From Anaerolineales bacterium (GTDB taxonomy: Bacteria; Chloroflexota; Anaerolineae; Anaerolineales; UBA11579), in assembly GCA_026129305.1 (NCBI GenBank), contig JAHCII010000003.1, positions 1-64,000 of the forward strand: a stretch of 64,000 nt of DNA, written 5' to 3'. This document shows positions 1 through 7,914 of the stretch, piece by piece; the stretch's first letter is position 1, and each line of letters starts with the position of its first letter. Under the pieces are notes generated by a model. The model was not told the origin of the DNA and made no database searches. It worked only from the letters and a program-made list of their open reading frames with translations. The position numbers and the translations under genes were made by a program.

Positions 1-1
1 A

Positions 2-547
2 GCGCAGAGCGTAGGCGCCCGGCTGCCCTTCCCCAGTGGACATTTCCGCTCGGCGCTAAGCAACTCCGTGCTGGAGCACATTCCCGACCTGCAGCCGGTG
101 CTGAACGAAACCGCCCGGGTGCTGGCGCCGGGCAGCTTGTTCCTGTTCTGCGTGCCCAACCAGCGCTGGCCGCACAAGCTGTGGCTCTCCGGCTGGCTGG
201 CGCGCCTGGGGCTGAGGGGGTTGGCGGCGGCCTATGTGCGCTTGTTCACGCGCATCTCCCGGCACATCAACATGCTTTCGCCGGAGGAGTGGCAGCAGCG
301 CTTGCAGACGGCGGGCTTCGCCCTGGAGCGCTACTGGCATTATTTTCCGCCGGCGGCCTTGGGAGCGCTGGAGCGCGGCCACTACTGGGGCTTGCCCAGT
401 TGGCTGCTGCACCTGCTGACCGGCCGCTGGGTGCTGGCGTCGGGGCGCTGGAACCTGGCGCTGACCCAAGCGGCCATCCGCCGCCATGCGGTGGCCCAGG
501 CAGACGAAGCCGGCACGTACACCTGGTACGTGGCGCGGCGCAAATAG
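2..547 (+). CDS. SAM-dependent methyltransferase, C-terminal part (5' end outside window)
   Basis: The reading frame is open from the first bases of the window, so the N-terminus lies upstream. The visible part begins just before the LPF...F....S..VLEHIPD stretch, which matches the end of the SAM-binding core of class I type-11 methyltransferases (acidic loop, then the 'VLEHI D' strand). It continues with ARVLAPGS (the 'lkPGG' turn). About 180 residues remain. No membrane segment is clear. It ends 73 nt before a glycosyltransferase-like membrane protein on the same strand, which suggests a role in surface glycan or lipid-linked sugar modification. The substrate cannot be told. Confidence 0.75.
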   Translation, partial: AQSVGARLPFPSGHFRSALSNSVLEHIPDLQPVLNETARVLAPGSLFLFCVPNQRWPHKLWLSGWLARLGLRGLAAAYVRLFTRISRHINMLSPEEWQQRLQTAGFALERYWHYFPPAALGALERGHYWGLPSWLLHLLTGRWVLASGRWNLALTQAAIRRHAVAQADEAGTYTWYVARRK

Positions 548-584
548 CCCACCCCGGGCGGATGGCGGCCCAAGCCGCCTACGA

Positions 585-590
585 TACAAT
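585..590 (+). promoter_or_regulatory. Putative -10 box for the first membrane glycosyltransferase gene
   Basis: TACAAT lies 30 nt before the ATG at 621. Transcription would start near 597 and give a short leader that carries the AAGGA ribosome site at about 613-617. No good -35 is visible. Confidence 0.35.
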
Positions 591-620
591 CATCCTTGGG
601 ACAGGCAAGCCCAAGGATCT

Positions 621-2732
621 ATGCGAGAACCCAGCCTACTTGATTATCTAAAAGCCTTATTGGCCGGCCAGCCAATGGAGATTCCCAGCGACGCGGTGCA
701 GCCCAAGGCCGCTCGCAAGCCAGCGGTGCGGCGTCCGGCTCGGGCGGCCGCAACGCGCCGCCCAGCGCTGGCCTTGGGCCGCTGGCCCTGGAAAAGCGCC
801 CTGGCCGTGACGCTGTTCCTGTTAGCCCAGGCCCTGTGGGCGCCGCCAGCAGGCAACTGGCCGGCCGGCGTGCTGGCCGCCCTGGCCGGGGCGGGGCTGG
901 CCCTGGCCGCGCTGCGCAGCGGCGAGTGGCAGCAAGCCAGGCTCGCCGGCGCCAGCACACAGCGTAAGGTGTTGCGCTACCAGCGCCGGCCGCTGATCGC
1001 TGGCTTGGCGCTGTTCGTGCTGACCTTCCTGTTTTCCGGCGGCAACCAATTCCAGCTGATCAACGTGACCAGCTGGCTGGCCAGCCTGGGGCTGGTGCTG
1101 TACGCCTTCTGGCAATTCGAGGACAGCCCGCGGGCAGCTTGGGAAGGCTGGAAGCAGAGGCTGAGGCGCGGCGAGTGGACCGTGCGCATCACCCCCTGGG
1201 CACTGGTGCTGCTGGTGGCCCTGGCCGCCATCGCCTTTACGCGTTTCTCGCAGTTGGGCAGCCTGCCCAGCGAGATGATCAGCGACCAGGCGGAGAAGCT
1301 GCTGGATGTGCAGACCATCCTAGAGGGCGAGTACCCGATCTTCTTTGAGCGCAATACCGGGCGCGAGCCGCTGCAGTTCTACCTGGCGGCCGCTGTGGCC
1401 AAGCTGTTCGGCACCGGGCTGAGCTTCACCACTCTCAAGCTGAGCACGACCCTGCTCAGCTTTGCCAGCCTGGCCTACATGTACTTATTGGGCAAGGAAC
1501 TGGGCGGCCGCTGGCTGGGCCTGTTCGCCCTGCTGCTGGCCGGGCTGGGATTCTGGCCCAATTTGCTGCCGCGAGTGGGGCTGCGCTTTGCGCTCTACCC
1601 CGCCTTTGCCGCGCCGGTGCTCTTCCATCTCATTTACGGCCTGCGGCGCGGCCAGTTGAACCACCTGCTGCTGTGCGGCCTGTTCCTGGGGATTGGGTTG
1701 AACGGCTACTCCGCTTTTCGCATCATGCCGCTGGTAGTGGCGCTGGGCGTGCTGCTCTATTGGCTGAACACCCGCCAGCCGGCCCAGCGGCAGCGCGCCT
1801 TGATCGGCCTGGCACTGCTGGCCCTGGTGGCGCTGGTGGTGTGCGCCCCGCTGCTGCGCTACGCCGTGGAGCACCCGGCGAATTTTGCTTTCCGCATGTC
1901 CAGCCGTCTGCTGGAAACCGAGCGGGCCTACCCGGAACCGGTGGCGCTGATCGCGGTCAAGAACTTCTGGAACGCCATACGCATGTTCAACATCTCCGGG
2001 GGCGGCATTTGGGTGGTGGGCATCAAAGACCGGCCGGCCTTCGACCTGTTCTCCGCCGGCCTGTGGCTGCTGGGAGCGCTGCTGGCGGCTTACCGTTACC
2101 GGCACAGCCGCTCCTGGGTGGATCTGTTCATCCTACTGTGCGTGCCGCTGATGCTGCTGCCCTCGATGCTCTCGCTGGCCTTTCCCGAAGAAAACCCGGC
2201 GATGAACCGGGCCAGCGGCGCCTGGGTGCCGGCCTTCCTGCTGGCGGCCCTGGCGCTGGACGGCTTGCTGCGCACCCTGCGGGCCCGCGCCGGCCGCTGG
2301 CCGGCGGCCCTGGCGGGCGGGCTGCTGCTGTCTGGGTTGGCGGCGCTGAACGCCAGCCTGCTTTTCGGCGACTACCGGACGCAGTATGACCAGGCCGCCT
2401 GGAACAATGCTGAGCTGGGCGGCGTGATCGCCAACTACGCCGGCAGCTTCGGCAGCCTGGAGAGCGCCTGGGTGGTGGCCTACCCGCACTGGGTGGACAC
2501 GCGCCTGGTGGCCCTGGGAGCCGGTAACCCTGGTCACGACTACGGCATTTGGCCCGACCAACTGAGCAATTCATTGGAAACCCCGGCACCCAAGCTGTTC
2601 CTGCTCAAGCCAGAAGATGAGGAAGGGCTAAATGCCCTGCAATCGCTGTACCCGCATGGACTGCTAAGCTATTATCAAAGCAGTGTCCCCGGCAAAGACT
2701 TTATGAGCTTTTTTGTGCCCACTGAACCCTGA
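621..2732 (+). CDS. GT39/PMT-like polytopic membrane glycosyltransferase
   Basis: 704 residues with about 12 hydrophobic segments after a basic, cytoplasmic N-terminus of about 60 residues. Near residue 222 an acidic loop (SDQAEK) follows a hydrophobic segment. It is followed by FFERNTGREPLQFY, which is where C-type glycosyltransferases (GT39/GT83, PMT, ArnT) carry the catalytic acidic residues and the E-P-L/P substrate loop. Such enzymes transfer sugar from a polyprenyl-phosphate donor on the outer face of the membrane. ATG 621 was chosen over upstream starts because of the AAGGA site before it. The stop lies one base before the next gene's ATG, so the two are translationally linked. Acceptor and sugar are unknown. 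Confidence 0.7.
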   Translation: MREPSLLDYLKALLAGQPMEIPSDAVQPKAARKPAVRRPARAAATRRPALALGRWPWKSALAVTLFLLAQALWAPPAGNWPAGVLAALAGAGLALAALRSGEWQQARLAGASTQRKVLRYQRRPLIAGLALFVLTFLFSGGNQFQLINVTSWLASLGLVLYAFWQFEDSPRAAWEGWKQRLRRGEWTVRITPWALVLLVALAAIAFTRFSQLGSLPSEMISDQAEKLLDVQTILEGEYPIFFERNTGREPLQFYLAAAVAKLFGTGLSFTTLKLSTTLLSFASLAYMYLLGKELGGRWLGLFALLLAGLGFWPNLLPRVGLRFALYPAFAAPVLFHLIYGLRRGQLNHLLLCGLFLGIGLNGYSAFRIMPLVVALGVLLYWLNTRQPAQRQRALIGLALLALVALVVCAPLLRYAVEHPANFAFRMSSRLLETERAYPEPVALIAVKNFWNAIRMFNISGGGIWVVGIKDRPAFDLFSAGLWLLGALLAAYRYRHSRSWVDLFILLCVPLMLLPSMLSLAFPEENPAMNRASGAWVPAFLLAALALDGLLRTLRARAGRWPAALAGGLLLSGLAALNASLLFGDYRTQYDQAAWNNAELGGVIANYAGSFGSLESAWVVAYPHWVDTRLVALGAGNPGHDYGIWPDQLSNSLETPAPKLFLLKPEDEEGLNALQSLYPHGLLSYYQSSVPGKDFMSFFVPTEP

Positions 2733-2733
2733 T

Positions 2734-5700
2734 ATGTCCACACCTCGCCAACGTTTCAGTCCTCTATTCGACGTGCTCTTTATCCTGATCCTGCTGATGG
2801 CGGCGCTTTTCCGCTTTAGCGGCCTGGATTGGGGCAACAATATGCACCTGCATCCGGACGAGCGCTTCATGAACCAGGTGGTGGCGGCCCTGCAGCCGGC
2901 GGAAAACCTCCAGCAATATTTCGATACGCAAAACTCCCCGCTCAACCCGAACAACCGCGGCTTCAGCTTCTTCGTGTACGGCAATCTGCCGGTGACCCTG
3001 GTGCGCTACGCAGCAGAAGCGGTCAGCCTGACCGGCTATGACCAGGTACACACGGTCGGTCGGGTGCTTTCCGCCCTGGCCGATCTGGGCGTGGTGCTGC
3101 TGGTCTACCTGATCGGCACGCGCCTGTTCGACCGGCGGGTGGGCTTGCTGGCCATGGCCTTTTCGGCCGTGGCGGTGATGCAGATCCAGCAGTCGCACTT
3201 CTGGACGGTGGACAACTTCGTCAACTTCTTCAGCCTGCTAGCGGTGTACTTTTCGGTTCGGATCGCCACCGCCGCAGGCGAGTTCAAACGCGCGGACTTC
3301 ATTGGCTTTGGCCTGGCCTTTGGCATGGCGCTGGCCTGCAAGGTCAGTCTGGCGCCGCTGGCGCTGGCCCTGCCGGCGGCGGCCGCCCTGCGCGTGCTGG
3401 CCCGGCCGGCCAAAGAGCAGGAAGAAGCCGGCTGGCGGGCCTTCGGCCTGCTGGTGCTGGCCGGCGTGCTGAGTTTTGTGGCGTTCCGCGTTTTTCAGCC
3501 CTATGCCTTCCAGGGCTTGGGCGTGGCGGGTTGGCTGGCCAACATCGGCACCGCAGTGGGCGCCGCCGAGGGCCTGCTGGACAAGGCCAGCGCTGGGCTG
3601 ACCGCCCTGCTGGGCCTCAACCCGCACTGGCTGGAGACGATGCACACCCTGGCAGGCCAGGTGAACGGCGATGCCGATTGGCCGCCTTCGATGCAGTGGG
3701 CGCGCCGCCCGATCTGGTTCGGCCTGCGCAATATCGTGGGCTGGGGCCTGGGGCCAGCGCTGGCCCTGGTGTGTCTGGGCGGCTTGGCCTGGGCGGGCTG
3801 GAAGATCGCCAAGGGTGACTGGCGCCGGCCGCCGGCCCTGCTGTGGGCCTGGGGCTTACTGTATTTCGCCTGGCAGTCCAGCGCCTTCAACCCGACGATG
3901 CGCTACTTCCTGCCCTTTTACCCGGTGCTGGTCATCTTCGGCGCCTGGGGCCTGCTGCAACTATGGGACAGCAGGCGCATCTGGGGCCGCCCGGCGGCCA
4001 TCGGTCTGGGAGCCATAGCGCTGCTGGCCGGCGCCGGCTGGGCCTTTGCCTTTTCGCAGGTGTACCAGCAAGACATTTCACGCCTGCAGGCCAGCCGCTG
4101 GATCTACCAGAATCTGCCCGGCCCCTTAACCCTGACCTACGAGCAGGACGGGCAGCAGCTCAACCAGCCGCTGCCCGCCAGCTACGATTTCAGCTATACA
4201 CCTGACCTACCGCTGCATACCGTCTTTGTTCCGCAGCATGAAGGCGTTCTGAACCAGATCAGCTTTAAATATGTGCTGGCGCCAGTACTTATCGAAGTGC
4301 GCGGCGGCCCCGAAGGCGAAGCGCTGCTGGCGCGGTACAACCAGGTGGTGGACCTGCTGGGCCTGGCGCCCGGCGAGAACACCCTGCTGGAAGTGGAACT
4401 GCCGCTGGAATTGCTGGCGGATCTGAACGCCGACTACCAGCTGCGCGTGCAGCTGCCAGCCGGCCAGGGCCAGGTGGCTGTTCAGGCTGTCGAGCTGTAC
4501 AGCACGCAGTTGATCGACTTGCCGCGCCGTCAGGCGCTGGAGATGCCGGTGAACCTGGAGTTGGGCAGCGAACTGACGCTCAACCTGCCAAGGCCACAAC
4601 TGCAGGCGCCAGACCGGCTGGCGCTGTGGCTCGGCCCCACCGAGCCGTTGAGCCTGGCTCCGCTGCAGGCGACTTTGCAGATCCTCTCACAGGGAGATGG
4701 CAGTGTGCTCCTGGAACAGGCGCTGAGCCTGCCAATGGGCACCAGTCGCAGCGCACTGGGCACGCAGCAAAACATCCGCCTGGAGCAGCCGCTGAGCCTG
4801 CCGGCCGGCCAAACCGTGGGGTTGCAGCTCAGCCTGCAGTCCGGCGCGGCGCAGTTCTGGGGTACCGCGGTGGCCAATGAGACCAGCTGGGATGACGGCC
4901 AGCCGCACCCGGTGGACGGGTACAACGGCTACGGCGGTCTGTACCAGGGCGACCACAATTTTGAGATCTATTGGAATGAGGATGCGGTCAAACTCCAGCG
5001 CTTCCTGACCATTCTGGACGAAAGCGAATACCTCTTCATTACTTCCAACCGCCAATGGGGCAGCCTGCCGCGCCTGCCGGAGCGCTTCCCGCTGGCGGTG
5101 GCGTATTACCGTGCCCTGCTGGGCTGCCCGGAAGAGCAGAGCATTGACAGCTGCTATACCAACGCCCAGCCGGAGACGGCCACCAACGCCTTCGGCTTTG
5201 AACTGGTGCAAGTCTTTGAGAACGGCCCGCGGATTGGCGACTGGGAAATTAACGATCAGGCTGCCGAAGAAGCCTTCACCGTCTACGACCATCCCAAGGT
5301 GTTCATCTTCCAAAAGACGGCGGACTACGATCCGCAGCAATGGGCCGCACACCTGGGCCAGGTGGACTTGGGCAGCGTAGTGCATGTGACCCCAAAGCAG
5401 GCCGGGGGGCGTCTGCTGCCTGACCTGCAGCTGAGCGGCGAACGGCTGGAGCAGCAGCGCGCCGGCGGCACCTGGGCCGATCTGTTCGATACCGAAGGCA
5501 TCCTGAACCGCTGGCCCTGGCTGGCCGCCGCGGCCTGGTATCTGGCCCTGGCCGCCCTGGGGCTGGCAGCCTACCCAATCCTGCGCTGGACGCTGCCAGG
5601 GCTGGCAGACGGCGGCTACGCCTTCGCCCGGCTTGGCGGCCTGCTGCTGCTGAGCTACGCCGGCTGGCTGGCCAGCTCGCTGGGGCTGGAACACAACCGC

Positions 5701-7914
5701 GGGTTGCTGGCCGCCTTTGCGGCCGGCCTGCTCCTGCTGGGCGGCCTGGCGGCCTGGCCCCAGCGCGAGGCGTTGCGCCGGGAATGGACAGCGCGCAAAG
5801 GCGATTTCCTGCGCGTCGAAGCGCTTTTCCTGTTGTTCTTCCTGCTCTTGCTCTTGGCCCGCTTCATGAACCCAGACCTGTGGCACCCCGGCTTCGGCGG
5901 CGAAAAACCGATGGATTTCGCCTATTTCAATGCGGTGCTCAAGAGCAGCAGCTTCCCGCCCTATGACCCCTGGTTTGCCGGCGGCTACATTAACTATTAC
6001 TACTGGGGTTTCGTGCTGGTGGGTTCGTTGGTCAAACTGCTGGGCATCGTGCCGGCGGTGGCCTACAACCTGGTGCTGCCCAGCCTGTTTGCCATGCTGG
6101 CCCTGGGCGCCTACGGCCTGGCCTGGAACCTGTGGACTGCCTGGTCTGCCGGGCGGCGCGCCAGCCTCTCGCCGGTGGCCGTGGGCGTTGCCGCGGCGGT
6201 GGCGGTGGTGCTGCTGGGTAACCTGGCCAGCTTTGGCACCTTCTTCACCGCCTACGCCCGCCTGGGCAGCGAGGGCGCCTTCACCGCGGAAAGCGGCCTG
6301 CTAAGCCAGATCGGCTGGATGTTACGCGGTCTGTGGATGGGCATTGGTGGCCAGTCGCCGCCGATCAGCCTGGGCGATTGGTATTGGACCCCCACGCGCA
6401 TCATCCGTCCACTGAACGGCGAAGTCGGTCCGATCTCGGAGTTTCCGCTGTTCACCTTCACCTATGCAGACCTGCACGCCCACATGATCGCCCTGCCGGT
6501 GACCCTGCTGGGTCTGGCCTGGGCCGCCTCAGCAGTGTTGAGCAAGGCCTGGAACGGCCTGCGCAACCCCTGGCAGGCGGCCGCCTCGCTGCTGCTGGGC
6601 GCGTTGGTGCTGGGCAGCCTGCGGCCGATCAACACCTGGGACCTGCCGACCTACCTGGCGATCGGCGTGCTGGCGCTGGGCTACGCCCTGTGGCGCTATG
6701 GGCGCCTTGGCAAGCTGGCGCCCTGGTGGCTGGCCGGCGCTGGAGCGGCGGCGCTGGTGGCCCTGAGCGTGCTGGCCTACCAGCCTTTCATGGACTGGTA
6801 CCGCCAGGGCTATGCCTCGCTGGAACTGTGGAGCGGATCGCATACGCCTAGCGCGGCGTATCTAAACCACTGGGGCATCTTCCTGTTCTTCATCGTGGCC
6901 TGGCTTGCCTGGGAGACGCGCCAGTGGCTGGCCAGCACGCCCCTATCTGCGCTGCGCAAATTAGAACCTTATGCGAACTGGTTGATGATTGCGCTCGCCG
7001 CGCTGCTGTTTGCCTTTATTACCCTGGTCATTCTGAACGTGCACATCGCCTGGCTGGTCCTGCCACTGCTGGTATGGGTCGGACTACTGTTCCTGCGCCG
7101 CGACCTGCCTGAGGTCAAGCGCATGATCCTCTTTCTGGTCGGCACCGGCTTGTTCCTGACGCTGATGGTCGAGGTCATCCGCCTGCAGGGCGACATCTCA
7201 CGCATGAACACCGTCTTCAAGTTCTACCTGCAGGCCTGGGTGTTGCTGGGCAGCAGCGCGGCCCTGGCGCTGGCCTGGACGCTGGAGGATATGCCCAAGT
7301 GGAGCGCCGGGTGGCGCAGCTTCTGGCAGAGCGCCGCAGCGCTGCTGCTGTTGTGCGGCTCGCTGTTCATGATCCAGGGCGTGACGGCCAAGATGGTCGA
7401 CCGCATGGCGCAAGAGGCGCCGCGCGGCCTGGACGGCATGGCCTACATGCAGCACGCCGTGTATTACGACCGAGAGCAGCGCCTGGAACTCTCGCAGGAT
7501 CACGCCGCCATCCGTTGGCTGCAAGAGAATGTGGCCGGTTCGCCGGTGATCGTGGAAGGCTATGCCGGTGAGTACCGCTGGGGCGGGCGTATCAGCATCT
7601 ATACCGGCCTGCCCAGCGTGCTGGGTTGGAATTGGCACCAACGCCAGCAGCGCGAGTTTGTGCCGGGCAACGACGTATTTGGCCGCATGGCCCAGGTGGA
7701 TGAGTTCTACACCACCACCGATTTGGTGATTGCTCAGGCTTTATTGGACCGGTATCAAGTGCAATACATCATCCTGGGCCAGATGGAACGCGCCTATTAC
7801 CCGGGCGATGGCCTGCTTAAGTTCGAGGAGCAGGATGGCCGCTTATGGCGGGCCGTCTTCCGTCTGAATGACACTGTGATCTACGAAGTGCTCCCGCGGA
7901 GCAGCGCCCCATGA
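2734..7914 (+). CDS. Giant fusion: PMT-like N-terminal half plus DUF2298 (Chlor_Arch_YYY) C-terminal half
   Basis: 1726 residues. Residues 1-450 look like a GT39/PMT glycosyltransferase: a first TM segment, then HPDE at 40-43 (the usual catalytic acidic loop) and several TM helices. Residues of about 450-920 are mostly soluble with beta-rich spacing. From about 930 a second TM block begins. It carries YYYWG at 1088-1092, a DLHAH motif at 1246-1250 and RMNTVFKFY at about 1490, the marks of the DUF2298/Chlor_Arch_YYY family, whose function is unknown. The stop overlaps the next start by ATGA. Start ATG 2734 is one base after the upstream stop; the TTG at 2713 lies inside the upstream gene and is less likely. 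A role in surface glycosylation is inferred from the N-terminal half and the neighbours. Confidence 0.8.
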   Translation: MSTPRQRFSPLFDVLFILILLMAALFRFSGLDWGNNMHLHPDERFMNQVVAALQPAENLQQYFDTQNSPLNPNNRGFSFFVYGNLPVTLVRYAAEAVSLTGYDQVHTVGRVLSALADLGVVLLVYLIGTRLFDRRVGLLAMAFSAVAVMQIQQSHFWTVDNFVNFFSLLAVYFSVRIATAAGEFKRADFIGFGLAFGMALACKVSLAPLALALPAAAALRVLARPAKEQEEAGWRAFGLLVLAGVLSFVAFRVFQPYAFQGLGVAGWLANIGTAVGAAEGLLDKASAGLTALLGLNPHWLETMHTLAGQVNGDADWPPSMQWARRPIWFGLRNIVGWGLGPALALVCLGGLAWAGWKIAKGDWRRPPALLWAWGLLYFAWQSSAFNPTMRYFLPFYPVLVIFGAWGLLQLWDSRRIWGRPAAIGLGAIALLAGAGWAFAFSQVYQQDISRLQASRWIYQNLPGPLTLTYEQDGQQLNQPLPASYDFSYTPDLPLHTVFVPQHEGVLNQISFKYVLAPVLIEVRGGPEGEALLARYNQVVDLLGLAPGENTLLEVELPLELLADLNADYQLRVQLPAGQGQVAVQAVELYSTQLIDLPRRQALEMPVNLELGSELTLNLPRPQLQAPDRLALWLGPTEPLSLAPLQATLQILSQGDGSVLLEQALSLPMGTSRSALGTQQNIRLEQPLSLPAGQTVGLQLSLQSGAAQFWGTAVANETSWDDGQPHPVDGYNGYGGLYQGDHNFEIYWNEDAVKLQRFLTILDESEYLFITSNRQWGSLPRLPERFPLAVAYYRALLGCPEEQSIDSCYTNAQPETATNAFGFELVQVFENGPRIGDWEINDQAAEEAFTVYDHPKVFIFQKTADYDPQQWAAHLGQVDLGSVVHVTPKQAGGRLLPDLQLSGERLEQQRAGGTWADLFDTEGILNRWPWLAAAAWYLALAALGLAAYPILRWTLPGLADGGYAFARLGGLLLLSYAGWLASSLGLEHNRGLLAAFAAGLLLLGGLAAWPQREALRREWTARKGDFLRVEALFLLFFLLLLLARFMNPDLWHPGFGGEKPMDFAYFNAVLKSSSFPPYDPWFAGGYINYYYWGFVLVGSLVKLLGIVPAVAYNLVLPSLFAMLALGAYGLAWNLWTAWSAGRRASLSPVAVGVAAAVAVVLLGNLASFGTFFTAYARLGSEGAFTAESGLLSQIGWMLRGLWMGIGGQSPPISLGDWYWTPTRIIRPLNGEVGPISEFPLFTFTYADLHAHMIALPVTLLGLAWAASAVLSKAWNGLRNPWQAAASLLLGALVLGSLRPINTWDLPTYLAIGVLALGYALWRYGRLGKLAPWWLAGAGAAALVALSVLAYQPFMDWYRQGYASLELWSGSHTPSAAYLNHWGIFLFFIVAWLAWETRQWLASTPLSALRKLEPYANWLMIALAALLFAFITLVILNVHIAWLVLPLLVWVGLLFLRRDLPEVKRMILFLVGTGLFLTLMVEVIRLQGDISRMNTVFKFYLQAWVLLGSSAALALAWTLEDMPKWSAGWRSFWQSAAALLLLCGSLFMIQGVTAKMVDRMAQEAPRGLDGMAYMQHAVYYDREQRLELSQDHAAIRWLQENVAGSPVIVEGYAGEYRWGGRISIYTGLPSVLGWNWHQRQQREFVPGNDVFGRMAQVDEFYTTTDLVIAQALLDRYQVQYIILGQMERAYYPGDGLLKFEEQDGRLWRAVFRLNDTVIYEVLPRSSAP

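Noticed and set aside
4687-5886. 399-codon minus-strand frame over the PMT-DUF2298 gene
   Set aside because: Gln-rich antisense frame typical of high-GC shadows.
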